A stretch of 64,000 nt of DNA. It comes from UBA6059 sp964351595 (lineage in GTDB: Bacteria; Bacteroidota; Bacteroidia; Cytophagales; Cyclobacteriaceae). A program made the position numbers and the translations under genes. The notes below the pieces were generated by a model. It was not told the DNA's origin. It ran no database searches and saw only the letters and a list, made by a program, of their open reading frames with translations. Every line of letters starts with the position of its first letter. Position 1 is the stretch's first letter. Below are positions 53,672 through 63,924 of this stretch, in pieces. Location: the NCBI GenBank assembly GCA_964351595.1, contig CAYGOT010000017.1, positions 13,292 through 77,291 of the forward strand. The letters run 5' to 3'.

Positions 53672-54598
53672 ATGAACATAAGGATAGGTACCAGGAAGAG
53701 CAAGTTGGCCCTATGGCAAGCCTACTACGTGCAGGACCAGCTGGAAGCAGCCGGTGCAAGCACCGAGATCGTAGAGATAGAGACCAAAGGGGACAAGATT
53801 CTTGATGTCACTATCGCCAAGATTGGTAGCAAGGGCGTGTTTACAGAGGAGATCGAAGCACAGCTCAAAGCCGGTACTATCGACATAGCCGTACACAGTG
53901 CCAAGGATATGCAGAGCGTCCTACCGGAAGGTTTTGAGATACTGGCCTTCACCAAGCGAGAGCTCGACAATGACGTACTCGTATCCGAAAACAAGGCGAT
54001 GACTTTGTCCCAAGAAGCCTCATTTACGATAGGCACTTCATCGACCCGTCGCGTGGCATTGCTCAAGCACTACTACCCGAATATTAAGACAGTGGACATG
54101 CGCGGCAACCTCCAGACGCGACTTCAGAAACTCAAAGCTGGTCATTGTGATGCGCTTATGCTGGCGTATGCAGGCGTGCATCGGATGGGATATGATGACA
54201 TGATTACTCAGCACCTCTCAAGAGAAGAACTTACCCCACCCGTTGGTCAGGGCAGTATCGCTATCGAGACCGTCACTTCGCTGAGTGAGGAGAAGAAGGA
54301 ACTGCTCAAGTCCGCACTTGACTATGAGGATACCGCTGCTTGCCTGGCGGCAGAGCGTGCCTATCTGCGAAAGCTGGAAGGCGGCTGTAGTATTCCGGCA
54401 TTCGCCAATGCTCAACTAGAGGACAACACTGTCACCATCTCGGGAGGTATTGTGAGCCTGGATGGCAGTGAGATTGTCAGGCACAAAGTAGAAGCACCCA
54501 GAGCCGAGGCTGACCAGGCAGGATCTCAGCTGGCGGATTATATACTTGCCCATGGAGGCCAGGCCATTCTGCATGAAATACGCAGACAGCAAGCCTAG
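53672..54598 (+). CDS. hemC: Porphobilinogen deaminase
   Basis: HemC condenses four porphobilinogens into hydroxymethylbilane in heme synthesis. The 308-residue protein has IRIGTRKSKLALWQA at the start, STRRVALL and the cofactor-binding cysteine in GGCSIPAFA. It follows rimK-like by five bases but has no functional link to its neighbours. Confidence 0.97.
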   Translation: MNIRIGTRKSKLALWQAYYVQDQLEAAGASTEIVEIETKGDKILDVTIAKIGSKGVFTEEIEAQLKAGTIDIAVHSAKDMQSVLPEGFEILAFTKRELDNDVLVSENKAMTLSQEASFTIGTSSTRRVALLKHYYPNIKTVDMRGNLQTRLQKLKAGHCDALMLAYAGVHRMGYDDMITQHLSREELTPPVGQGSIAIETVTSLSEEKKELLKSALDYEDTAACLAAERAYLRKLEGGCSIPAFANAQLEDNTVTISGGIVSLDGSEIVRHKVEAPRAEADQAGSQLADYILAHGGQAILHEIRRQQA

Positions 54599-54621
54599 TT
54601 TTTCATTCTATGAAATCCGTC

Positions 54622-54629
54622 TATTTTTG
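54622..54629 (+). promoter_or_regulatory. -7 promoter box before the cyclophilin gene
   Basis: TATTTTTG matches TAnnTTTG, 31 bases before the ATG at 54661, in the only sizeable gap (62 bases) of this gene run. No good -33 TTG is seen. Confidence 0.4.
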
Positions 54630-54660
54630 CTGCAAAATTTGAAAATCGAATATTAAGCTC

Positions 54661-55500
54661 ATGCGATCACTACTCCTACTGTTGACCCTTGCACTATTTG
54701 TTTCTTGCTCCAATGAAACCGATTACCTCGTGACCATCAAGACTCCCTATGGTGATATGAAGGCGATCTTATACGAGGAGACTCCTCTCCACAAGCAAAA
54801 CTTTATCAAGCTGGCAGAAAGCGGGCAATACGATAGCACGATTTTTCATCGCGTGATTCAAAACTTCATGGTGCAGGGTGGAGATATCAATGCTAAGCCC
54901 GGAAGTGAAGGGACTATTGACTACACCATCCCTGCGGAGTTTGTGAGCAAGTTTGTGCACGAAAAGGGTGCCCTTGCGGCAGCCCGTCAGGGCGATAATA
55001 TCAATCCTCAGAAGGAATCAAGCGGATCGCAGTTTTACATAGCGCAAGGGCAGGTTTATGATGAAGCCGCTTTGACTACTGACTACTACAAGCTCAATAT
55101 GGCCATCCGCCAATTACTACAGGACTCTGCCTACAGTGGACTGAAACAGCAGTTCATTGACTTGCAGCAGGCAGGGGATAATCAAGGCATCCAGGATTTG
55201 ACTTTGCAATACAAGGACACGGTCATCGCCCGCTACAACGCGCAAGTGACGAAGCAAGTTGCTCCTGAGCAGATGGCAGCTTATACCACTGTGGGTGGCA
55301 TTCCACACCTGGATTACGAGTACACGGTATTTGGAAAGGTGGTGGAAGGAATCGAAGTAGTAGATAAGATCGCTGCTCAGCCTACTGCCAGAGGAGACAA
55401 GCCAGTCACAGATATCTACATGACCGTAGAGGTAGAGAAAGTACCCAAGTCCATGATTACAGAGAAGTACGGATATGTTTATCCGGCTGATCCTTCATGA
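54661..55500 (+). CDS. Lipoprotein cyclophilin peptidyl-prolyl isomerase
   Basis: The 279-residue protein has a lipoprotein signal (MRSLLLLLTLALFVSC, lipobox FVSC). The cyclophilin domain includes FHRVIQNFMVQGGDI and SSGSQFYIAQGQV. It is split by an insertion (about 145-205) of helical sequence (YYKLNMAIRQLLQDSAYSGLKQQFIDLQQ) before the closing VFGKVVEGIEVVDKI. It should catalyse proline isomerisation during folding of exported proteins. The insert is not part of minimal cyclophilins. Confidence 0.92.
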   Translation: MRSLLLLLTLALFVSCSNETDYLVTIKTPYGDMKAILYEETPLHKQNFIKLAESGQYDSTIFHRVIQNFMVQGGDINAKPGSEGTIDYTIPAEFVSKFVHEKGALAAARQGDNINPQKESSGSQFYIAQGQVYDEAALTTDYYKLNMAIRQLLQDSAYSGLKQQFIDLQQAGDNQGIQDLTLQYKDTVIARYNAQVTKQVAPEQMAAYTTVGGIPHLDYEYTVFGKVVEGIEVVDKIAAQPTARGDKPVTDIYMTVEVEKVPKSMITEKYGYVYPADPS

Positions 55501-56405
55501 AAATCCTTATCACTGGAGCCAATGGTCTCCTCGGGCAGAAGCTTGTCAGCCTTATTGCTGGTAAGCAGGGAGATGCACTGATCGCGACAGGCCGAGGTGT
55601 CAATCGCAACCCTGAGCTGGACGGAGCTTACCACTACCGTGAAATGGACATCACCGACGCTGATCAGGTCATGACTGTCATCACCGAAGAGCAACCTGAT
55701 GTGGTGATCAACACGGCGGCAATGACCAATGTCGATCAATGTGAGACGGATAAAGAAGGTTGCTGGCTGATGAATGTAACAGCTGTAGAATATCTCATCC
55801 AGGCCTGTCAGGAGAGCGGAGCTTTCCTCCTCCACCTATCTACCGATTTCATCTTTGATGGTGCCAATGGACCCTACAAGGAGGAGGATGAAGCCCACCC
55901 CATCAGCTACTATGGCGAGAGCAAACTGGCGGCTGAGCAGCGCATCATGGACAGCCCTATTCGATGGGCGATCGCCAGGACAGTGTTAGTCTACGGTATT
56001 GCCCATGACATGAGTCGCTCCAATATCATTCTCTGGGTGAAGAAAAACCTGGAGGAGCACAAGCAGATTTTTGTGGTTAATGATCAATGGCGCACACCGA
56101 CGCTGGCTGAGGACTTGGCCGAGGGTTGCTATCTCATTGCTTCCAAGAGAGCTGAAGGGGTATTCAATATTTCTGGTAAGGACTTACTGACGCCCTACGA
56201 AATGGCGATCAAAACCGCTGACTATTTCGAATTGGACAAGTCGTACATCACCGAAACCGACGGCAGCCGATTCAGCCAACCAGCTAAGCGCCCACCACGA
56301 ACAGGATTTGTACTTGATAAGGCCTATGAAGTGCTGAACTATGCACCTCGCTCATTCGATGAAGGGATATGCATATTGGCAGATCAGATTTCGGATCGAG
56401 GCTAG
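55497..56405 (+). CDS. dTDP-4-dehydrorhamnose reductase-like SDR
   Basis: The 302-residue short-chain dehydrogenase has GANGLLGQKLV (NADP binding), STDFIFDGANGPYKEED and the catalytic YYGESKLAAE (Y-x3-K). This pattern is that of RfbD/RmlD, which makes dTDP-L-rhamnose. No rfbA, rfbB or rfbC is near, so the sugar could differ. The start overlaps the cyclophilin stop by four bases. Confidence 0.87.
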   Translation: MKILITGANGLLGQKLVSLIAGKQGDALIATGRGVNRNPELDGAYHYREMDITDADQVMTVITEEQPDVVINTAAMTNVDQCETDKEGCWLMNVTAVEYLIQACQESGAFLLHLSTDFIFDGANGPYKEEDEAHPISYYGESKLAAEQRIMDSPIRWAIARTVLVYGIAHDMSRSNIILWVKKNLEEHKQIFVVNDQWRTPTLAEDLAEGCYLIASKRAEGVFNISGKDLLTPYEMAIKTADYFELDKSYITETDGSRFSQPAKRPPRTGFVLDKAYEVLNYAPRSFDEGICILADQISDRG

Positions 56406-56406
56406 G

Positions 56407-59049
56407 CTACTCTTCGCAGTAGATTTTGTCATATTCCGCTGATCTGAATGCCTGCGAGCGGATGACTTTGCCGTACCTATCGGAATAGGTCACCACGTAA
56501 AATTCTGCTCGTGGCAGGTGTTGCTCTGCGAAGTAAACAGGGTCATCGACCGTGCCCAGATTGACAATGTCGTTGTACAACGAAGGCAGAATTTCACCGC
56601 GCTTGTTGCTCATGATACCAAAGCCATCCCTGCCGAGGATACTCAGCACAGTTTCTTCAGCTGTTTCTTTGATCGGTTTAATTCGTCTGATGTCATCAAT
56701 GACAGCTGAGCCATCTTCGATATTAATGAGCTGATACCCATCATCGAGCCTTACCATGGCTGTGGAGTCTGTCCAGTATTGTACTTCATCATAGTCAAAG
56801 CCAGTGATGCTTTCACCTGTTGTTGATTGGATTATCCCCTTCTTGTTCCCAATAGTGGCAACCAGCATTTCACTATTGTAGGGCTGGAGTCGCTGTGTAT
56901 ACCTGGGTGAGATCGTCTTGCGACTATCGAGGTGATAATAGCCAAACTTGCCCCCGTCAAGGATCAAAGCGATCTTGTCACCGACCAGGCCAATAGCATC
57001 ATGTTCCGCTTTCTGCACCACCAAACCATTTTCCTTGATGATGCCTTTTTTGCCTCTCCAGGCGATCTCGAAAAAGCCGGGTGCCAGATAGCTCACATTG
57101 TCAATACGTTCCAAAAAGAGCCTTTTCCCCGCATCATTATAGACGACACATGCGATTCGATTCTTTACCAGGAAGTACTCCTTTGTTTCCGTTTGATTCG
57201 GATCGTTTGATTTGATGATCGTCACGACCTGGTCAGATTCCAGGTTGATGGACTTGCCATTGGAGAAAATCAAAGAATTTCCTCGCCCACCGCCCAGGAA
57301 TACCGCAGACTCACCAACAAGATTTACAGTATCAAGATCGGTACTTGGATCACCTCCGAGCGTCTTCGGAAAGACCGACCACTTTTCATCCTGCTTTATG
57401 GCTATCCACGCGGAGTTATATCTCACATCGGCATACAGCTGCAAATTCTCCTCCTTGTCCGCGTCTTGCTGTATCCTATAGCCGAAGGGTTGTTTCAAAA
57501 GCCATCCACTTGGCATAGGTGATATCTGATGATTTCGCCAGGGCACGATCTCTTGGAACCGGGTATCCAGAATGGCTTCAAAATCATCCATGGCTACAAA
57601 CAAGTATTGCTCTCTGAGCAACTCCACATCGTCATATTTGAAATCAGGTGTGAAAGGCTTTCGATCAGCCATTTGCGCAAGCTGATCCACTGCCGCTACC
57701 GCAAATCGCCTGTCCTGCTCAATAATCCAAAAGGGCCCCTCTGTATAGATGTCATCATAGGCAGGTGAGATCAGGATCTCACCGAAAACGGTCGCCAACC
57801 CGGCTTTATCATTATCATAGATGACGAAGAACTGTTCGTTGGGAAAGGTGATTTCATCATAGTTGCCGCTGAGTACTTTCTGACCGCTTTTGTGAACAAG
57901 CACCTGCTCAGTGGATGAGGATATTAATAAATAACCTGCTCCAAGATCCTCTACAGCTTCATAGGCTCCTTCATAGATGGTCGTACCCGTGCGGTTGATA
58001 ATCTTCGGCAATCCATCTTCGGTCACCAGCAAGTAGTCTGATCTGATCTCACCGCATAGATAATCTTCATAGACCGCCTGGTAGGTAGGGGGATAGACCT
58101 CCTTGCCGGCGTAGTTAATGAAACCATAGGCCTGGTTCTCATAGATAGTCAAAAGTGGAATTGAATCGAGTTGAGACGATTTCGCAAGTGAATCCTCATA
58201 GGGTCTGAAATATTGATCGAGATTGACATCAGAGGAACCCTTGGTGTTTTGATAGAGCCTGTTGGTCGCTTGCCGATTCCAGACTGATTCGGGAAAGGCG
58301 TCAATAAAGTCAGTAAGGCCATTGATAGAATTATCAGCTGCCATGATCTCCAGAATGCGAAGTTCCGCTCTGGGACGATAGGGGGTCTCAGGAAAATCCA
58401 CAAGAAACTTACGGAACGCACTCAGTGTATTGCCATTAGTTTTTTCTTCGAAGAGCAGCTGCTCATACCTGGACTGAGCATCCGGTACCTCCAGTGCAGC
58501 TGGATAATTTTTAAAAAACTCCTCATAGGCCTGCCAGGTGTTCTCCTGCATAACTTGAGCATAGACCAGAGCGTTTCGGTTATTTGTTGCCCGCTCTACT
58601 TGAGAAGCATTTGGATAGCGCCTTAAGAAATGTTCGTATTGCCTGATGGTATGAGCAGATAATGCTTCTTCAAAGGCCAGGCTGTCGATTTTTGTCTTAA
58701 GCGACTGTAGATCTTCAAGGCCTCTTTCGAGTTTAACCAGTTCTCTCAGCTGCTTCTCATCAGACCGCTCATAATCTTTGAGACTCCTAAGAATAAAGTG
58801 ATGGGCTGTATCCACAGCATATTCGGGAAACTCCTGCGTGCTGTATAATAGGGCGTAGACGTAGTAGGAGCTCGTGTTGATGCTGTCCTTTTCAACGGAT
58901 TTTTCCAGATCCTCCAGTGCCTCATAGTAGGCTCCCTCCTGAAGTGACTTCAATGCTTTTTTGCTACGATCAGCAGTCGCTACACTTACCAGACAGGCAC
59001 ATAGTGTGATAGTTAAAAAAAGGCGTAAGTGGGGTAGAAAATTGATCAT
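56407..59049 (-). CDS. Exported WG-repeat protein with TPR-like N-terminus
   Basis: The ATG at 59049 gives a signal peptide (MINFLPHLRLFLTITLCACLVS) and 880 residues. The N-terminal third (about 30-260) is helical with TPR-like units (LQEGAYYEALEDLEKSV, YEEFFKNYPAALEVPDAQSRYEQ, FRKFLVDFPETPYRPRAELRILE). The remainder contains many WG-like units (YPPTYQAVYEDY, ISPAYDDIYTEG, ISPRYTQRLQPY). WG-repeat proteins are thought to be binding scaffolds. It has no enzymatic motif. Confidence 0.82.
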   Translation of the reverse strand: MINFLPHLRLFLTITLCACLVSVATADRSKKALKSLQEGAYYEALEDLEKSVEKDSINTSSYYVYALLYSTQEFPEYAVDTAHHFILRSLKDYERSDEKQLRELVKLERGLEDLQSLKTKIDSLAFEEALSAHTIRQYEHFLRRYPNASQVERATNNRNALVYAQVMQENTWQAYEEFFKNYPAALEVPDAQSRYEQLLFEEKTNGNTLSAFRKFLVDFPETPYRPRAELRILEIMAADNSINGLTDFIDAFPESVWNRQATNRLYQNTKGSSDVNLDQYFRPYEDSLAKSSQLDSIPLLTIYENQAYGFINYAGKEVYPPTYQAVYEDYLCGEIRSDYLLVTEDGLPKIINRTGTTIYEGAYEAVEDLGAGYLLISSSTEQVLVHKSGQKVLSGNYDEITFPNEQFFVIYDNDKAGLATVFGEILISPAYDDIYTEGPFWIIEQDRRFAVAAVDQLAQMADRKPFTPDFKYDDVELLREQYLFVAMDDFEAILDTRFQEIVPWRNHQISPMPSGWLLKQPFGYRIQQDADKEENLQLYADVRYNSAWIAIKQDEKWSVFPKTLGGDPSTDLDTVNLVGESAVFLGGGRGNSLIFSNGKSINLESDQVVTIIKSNDPNQTETKEYFLVKNRIACVVYNDAGKRLFLERIDNVSYLAPGFFEIAWRGKKGIIKENGLVVQKAEHDAIGLVGDKIALILDGGKFGYYHLDSRKTISPRYTQRLQPYNSEMLVATIGNKKGIIQSTTGESITGFDYDEVQYWTDSTAMVRLDDGYQLINIEDGSAVIDDIRRIKPIKETAEETVLSILGRDGFGIMSNKRGEILPSLYNDIVNLGTVDDPVYFAEQHLPRAEFYVVTYSDRYGKVIRSQAFRSAEYDKIYCEE

Positions 59050-59142
59050 GATACCAAAATGGTAGTAGGTAAAATTAAGTAGCGTACCGCAACTAAACAT
59101 GACTAATGGGTTTTATTCGTATCTTTTGGGCCTTAACAGGAT

Positions 59143-62100
59143 ATGAACAAGCAGGGTAAGACAAGACGCTTCAAAAAGAGGTATCTGATAGTGGTCTTAG
59201 TGGTGGTGATAGGGGCGATTTCGCCGCTTCTGTTACAAAAACTGCGGGAATACGAAGGAGAACTGGCAGGGAGACTATTGCGTGAAGTAGTTGAGCGGGA
59301 GAGTAAGGGATACTATACCGTTACCTTTGATGAAGCCATTCTTTCCTTACTCAATGCGGATATCAAGATTGATAATTTTCGGTTGATCCCACATCCTGGT
59401 GCAGACAATGCAACCACCCCAATCAATACTTTCGAAGTGATGATTCCGCAGGTGACATTGACCCTTGAGAATATTTTTAGCATTCTTTTTTACAAGGAAC
59501 TTACGATCAAGTCGGTGAAGATAGTAGATCCTGAAATCTCTATGCTAAGGACCAACGAGCCGGAGGAGCGCAGACCCTTCTCGCTGGAAGCAGGCGACCT
59601 CTACTCGGTGATCTCACAATATCTCAAGCTTTTTAAGATTGAGTATTTTCAGATTGCGGACGGGGCATTCAATTATGACAGACCTGGAGTGATGGAAGAC
59701 ACCTCGGAACTTGCTATATCGAAGCTCAATTTTGAGGCACGCAATTTCCAATTGGACTCAGCTGCAAAAGACTTGAACCGCGTGTTCTATACCGATGAGA
59801 TAGAGCTGGTGATTAATGATCAGTCATTATTTCTTGCGGATAGCGTGCACAAGTTCAGCTTTGGTAGGTTACATCTGTCGACGGCTGATCAGCTTGTAAG
59901 ATTCGAAGGGATAAAGGTGGCCCCAAGGACGGACCTGGACGTATCCTTTTACGAGAATCCCGACCTGATCAACATTTACGATATCACGATTCCATCATTG
60001 CACCTCAGTGGCGTTGATTTTCTCAATGCTTACGCCAACAATCAACTGCATATCGACAGTATCGCACTCGATCGCCCCTCTATTTTGATCAATGATCAGG
60101 AAACTAACACAAGCAAGGAGAATGAAAATAGCCTAACAGCCATTCTGATCAACTATTTCGATGAAGTGTATATTCGATCGGCCAATATCACCAAAGCCAA
60201 AATGAATCTTCACTTAATTGCAAACGGCAAAGGTCGTGGGGTCAAACTTGAGAATGCTAATATCCGGCTTGGAGAGTTTAGGGTAGACAGCACTTTTTTT
60301 GGTGCTGGTGCCACGAGTCGTGAGTACTTTCAGGATATCGAGCTCAACTTTGATAACTACAAAGCCAATTTACCCGATAGTGTTCATCAAATCTTCGTCA
60401 AGCATTTCAAGCTATCCTCGTTTGACAATCTGATAGAGATTGACAGCTTTAGGTCCTATGTCAGGAAGGATGTAGAGATTAGAGGCACCCCTGACAAGTA
60501 TGAAATCTACCTACCGGAAATCGGGTTGACGGAGTTCGACTGGCACGCCATTGCCAATCATCAAGAGGCTGACTTTGGTAAGTTCTACATGGATCAGCCA
60601 GAGGTAAGGGTGCATAAGTACACAACTAACCGAAGTGATCGGGAAAAAGAAAAATTCGACATAAGCGCCCTTCTGGCCAGGTTGAACCCCTATGCAGAAC
60701 TCATTTCATTCGACTCGATCGCCGTAGATAATGGGCTCTTCCACTGGATCGAGGATGATGAAGAGCTGCTCGGTCTGGAGCACGTACAGGTTGATGTCAC
60801 CGGCTTTCACTTTGATGAGCATGCCCTGGGCCGAAAAGACCGCTTTCTCTTCTCTGATGAGATCGCATTAAGCTTTTCCGACTTTGATATTGAGACGCCA
60901 GATCGTACTCACGTGATCACTTTTGATGAGTTTGCGATCAACTCCCTGCAAAGGGAGATGCATGTCAATAACATTGTCGTTCGTCCGATTCATCAGCGGT
61001 CAATCGCCCGCAACATCTCATTGAGTGGTAAGGTAGAGAGGGTTTCATTCGAGGGCATCAGCTTTTTAAACATGCTTCATGAAGCGCATTTTATGTTTGA
61101 GCACATAAGTCTCATTCGACCACAGATAGATATTGACAAGTTCACCAAGCAACCTGGTAAAGTCCGAGAGGAGCAGGGGTTCCCGGACTGGATTGATTTT
61201 GTCAATGTAGGCAAGTTCGATATCAGGAATGGACTTCTGCGATATGCACAGGATGGGCAGCCTCTGGTCAACCTGGGGCGCTACGATCTTTCGGTCAGTA
61301 ATTTTTCACTTGATTCGGTACTGTTGAGTAAGGATAAGGTCGAACATACCATGGACAATCTGATTTTTGGAGGACAGTCATTTACCGCCCACCTACCGGA
61401 AATCAACCATGCCGTCAAAATTAAATCGCTCGATATCGATCAGGCGCAGGGACGATTGGCAGTCAATCAGGTAGCATTCTCACCACTTCATAAGAGCGAC
61501 TCCATCAGTCGGTACAATGTTTTTTCCGATAGGATCATCCTTGAGGGGTTTGACATGGAGCGGGCCTTCCTCGACAATGAATGGCGCGTTGCTAGCGGCT
61601 ATGTGAGCAAGCCCAAGGTCAACCTCAGCCTTGTTGCCGACTCGACCAAATCATCACAAAATTTGGAACTTGATGTTGATGAGCTATATCAGAAGGTTGG
61701 CGAAAAACTAAAGCTGCTTTCTATTGGCTCTTTCGGCTTTGACTCTGGTGGGCTTGTACTGCAGCAGGGTGAAAGTCTTGTCAATATCCCGGTGATCGAT
61801 TTTACATTAGATGATTTAGAAGTGATTCGGGGGGGTGTTAGAGACACTTCCAGGTTGCTATTTGCCAGGGGCCATTCACTTACGCTGACGGATCCGTATT
61901 TTTCGCTACCGCAACTGGATGATTCTGTGCATGTCAAAAGGATCAACCTGAGTTCAGTTGGAAAGCAGCTGATATTGGACTCTGTATACTTTAGCTCTGG
62001 AGAGCACCGCGGTAATAAAGTCGAGATAAGACTACCTCAGCTTTCAATGAGACTGCTGGAACTGCCACGGCTGCTTGACCAGAGAAAGCTACATATGCAG

Positions 62101-63486
62101 TCGATCAGCTTTAGAAACCCACACTTAAGCTATGCTCAGCGGGTAAAAGGTGCCGGGGAAGGGTTTCCTGAGAAGCTTCCATTGGGCCTATTGGGCATCA
62201 AAGAGGTAGCCATTGATTCCATCAAGATAGAGGGAACCACCTTAGGGTACCGCAATTTTTCACAAGATGAACTGACCGGGCTAGACCTACGAAACCTGAA
62301 TATTACGATAGTCAGACTCAACGCAGATACGGCTACACAGATCGATGGTCAAGGGCTTTTGTGGAATGATGACATTATTCTTTCAGGATCAAATCTGGAG
62401 TACTTTATCACTGACAGCCTCAACAAGATAGAGATAGGTCGTTATAGAACTTCCCTAAGGGAAAAGCGGCTAACCCTTACAGACATCAAGATGAACCCTA
62501 CTCTTGATCAGGATGCTTATGCGATTGCTTTTGGTGAGCAGACAGACTGGATCAACGCTTCTATTGATAGCATTGATTTTCGAGGGGTTAATTGGCGGGC
62601 ATTGATATTTGATGAGAAAGTGGACATTGAGAGCGCTAAAGTGAAGGGGCTTGAGATGTCTGTTTACCGAGACAAGAGAGTAGCGCGTGGTGAGGAGCGA
62701 TTTAAGGGGCTACCACATAAAAACCTTCAAGCACTGGACATACCTATTGAGGTTGGCCAATTTGACCTGGTGGATGGCAACATTAGCTACACAGAACATG
62801 TCGAGGAGTCATCCTATGAAGGGACTATGACCTTCACAGACGTTGATGCTTCTTTTCTAAATCTTGTCAATACCTCTGAGGCACTTTCGAAAAACGAAGT
62901 GTTGAGCATCAATGCAAGGGCGCAGCTGATGGGGCATGGAGCATTGACGCTGAATGCTACCGCGAACCTGAAAGATGAGAAGGGCAGTTTTCTTGTGGTT
63001 GGTAAGCTCGACAAAATGGATTTGACTGAGCTCAACCGGATGATGGAGCATGTCGCGTTTGTCAAGATTCGCAGCGGGGTAAACAATGAGATGGAGTTCA
63101 CTATCGAGGCTAACGAAGACTATGCCCTAGGAGAGATGACCTTCTATTATGAAGACCTGAAGATCTCGATGATCTCTAAAAAGGATGAAAGTGACAAAGG
63201 CATGGGGCCTGCATTGGGCAGCTTTTTCGCGAATGCGTTTATCATCAACTCCAACAATCCGCGGTGGCTCTTCGTTCGAGATGGCAACATCTTCTATGAG
63301 CGCAACACCACCCGCTCCATCTTCAACTACCTAAGCAAGTCTGTACTGAGTGGAGTCGTCTCCAGCATTGGAGCACGCAGCAACAAGCGGGATATCAAGC
63401 GCAAGAACAAGGAGGCCATCAAACAGCTCAAAGAGCAGCGCAAAGAGGAAAGAATGCTGGAGGAAAGGGTCAGCGTCTATGAATAA
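59143..63486 (+). CDS. AsmA-like giant envelope protein
   Basis: The 1447-residue protein has one N-terminal membrane helix (about 14-31, RYLIVVLVVVIGAISPLLL). A very long region of beta-strand repeats follows, with recurring phrases such as IKSVKIVDPEISM, IDSIALDRPSILI, YIRSANITKAKMNL and SISFRNPHLSYAQ. The C-terminal end (about 1320-1400) resembles the AsmA C-terminal domain (LNARAQLMGHGALTLNATANLKDEKGSF) followed by a basic tail. AsmA-like proteins span the periplasm and move lipids between membranes; the family link rests on layout. The stop overlaps the next ATG (ATGAATAA). Confidence 0.75.
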   Translation: MNKQGKTRRFKKRYLIVVLVVVIGAISPLLLQKLREYEGELAGRLLREVVERESKGYYTVTFDEAILSLLNADIKIDNFRLIPHPGADNATTPINTFEVMIPQVTLTLENIFSILFYKELTIKSVKIVDPEISMLRTNEPEERRPFSLEAGDLYSVISQYLKLFKIEYFQIADGAFNYDRPGVMEDTSELAISKLNFEARNFQLDSAAKDLNRVFYTDEIELVINDQSLFLADSVHKFSFGRLHLSTADQLVRFEGIKVAPRTDLDVSFYENPDLINIYDITIPSLHLSGVDFLNAYANNQLHIDSIALDRPSILINDQETNTSKENENSLTAILINYFDEVYIRSANITKAKMNLHLIANGKGRGVKLENANIRLGEFRVDSTFFGAGATSREYFQDIELNFDNYKANLPDSVHQIFVKHFKLSSFDNLIEIDSFRSYVRKDVEIRGTPDKYEIYLPEIGLTEFDWHAIANHQEADFGKFYMDQPEVRVHKYTTNRSDREKEKFDISALLARLNPYAELISFDSIAVDNGLFHWIEDDEELLGLEHVQVDVTGFHFDEHALGRKDRFLFSDEIALSFSDFDIETPDRTHVITFDEFAINSLQREMHVNNIVVRPIHQRSIARNISLSGKVERVSFEGISFLNMLHEAHFMFEHISLIRPQIDIDKFTKQPGKVREEQGFPDWIDFVNVGKFDIRNGLLRYAQDGQPLVNLGRYDLSVSNFSLDSVLLSKDKVEHTMDNLIFGGQSFTAHLPEINHAVKIKSLDIDQAQGRLAVNQVAFSPLHKSDSISRYNVFSDRIILEGFDMERAFLDNEWRVASGYVSKPKVNLSLVADSTKSSQNLELDVDELYQKVGEKLKLLSIGSFGFDSGGLVLQQGESLVNIPVIDFTLDDLEVIRGGVRDTSRLLFARGHSLTLTDPYFSLPQLDDSVHVKRINLSSVGKQLILDSVYFSSGEHRGNKVEIRLPQLSMRLLELPRLLDQRKLHMQSISFRNPHLSYAQRVKGAGEGFPEKLPLGLLGIKEVAIDSIKIEGTTLGYRNFSQDELTGLDLRNLNITIVRLNADTATQIDGQGLLWNDDIILSGSNLEYFITDSLNKIEIGRYRTSLREKRLTLTDIKMNPTLDQDAYAIAFGEQTDWINASIDSIDFRGVNWRALIFDEKVDIESAKVKGLEMSVYRDKRVARGEERFKGLPHKNLQALDIPIEVGQFDLVDGNISYTEHVEESSYEGTMTFTDVDASFLNLVNTSEALSKNEVLSINARAQLMGHGALTLNATANLKDEKGSFLVVGKLDKMDLTELNRMMEHVAFVKIRSGVNNEMEFTIEANEDYALGEMTFYYEDLKISMISKKDESDKGMGPALGSFFANAFIINSNNPRWLFVRDGNIFYERNTTRSIFNYLSKSVLSGVVSSIGARSNKRDIKRKNKEAIKQLKEQRKEERMLEERVSVYE

Positions 63487-63868
63487 ACACCTCTTTGTTT
63501 ATGGCACCTTGAGAAGCGGACTTGAACATCCCTAGGCGCGATGGCTGTCGGAGCATAGTGAGCTCATCGGGATCGCTACCGCAAAAGGCAGACTCTTTCG
63601 TATCGGTTGGTATCCCGGATTGGTCGAAGCTGGTGAGGAAACGGTGACTGGAGAGCTCCTTCTACTTGATGACCCGGCGCATGTGTTGGAGCGGCTGGAT
63701 CTATATGAAGGAGTGGCTGAAGGCAAGTATGTGCGCAAGGAAGCAGCGGTCAACCTGAGCGGAAAGACGATCAACGCCTGGGTCTACTACTTCACCGATG
63801 ACACGAGTGACTTGCGGTGGATACCCTCAGGAGATTTTCTTCAAGATCTCAACACTCATTTTGATTAA
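63479..63868 (+). pseudogene. Gamma-glutamylcyclotransferase (AIG2-like) gene with amber stop
   Basis: From the ATG at 63479 the frame reads MNKHLFVYGTLRSGLEHP, the start of the family (YGTLRSG substrate loop), then TAG at 63533-63535, and goes on in the same frame with ARWLSEHSELIGIATAKGRLFRI and LDLYEGV...YVRKEA to the stop at 63866-63868. The intact product would be 129 residues. A single-base change explains the TAG. The frame after the stop keeps good family sequence, so the mutation is recent, or a sequencing error or readthrough is involved. The ATG overlaps the AsmA-like stop. Confidence 0.8.
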
Positions 63869-63898
63869 CATCCAATAGTAAATAGGAAAGGTTATTAC

Positions 63899-63906
63899 TA
63901 TTTTTG
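63899..63906 (+). promoter_or_regulatory. -7 promoter box before the tRNA
   Basis: TATTTTTG matches TAnnTTTG and ends 18 bases before the tRNA 5' end at 63925. A TTG lies at 63871-63873, but its spacing (25 bases) is long. Confidence 0.45.
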
Positions 63907-63924
63907 CCATCCTTTTTAGGGGAT

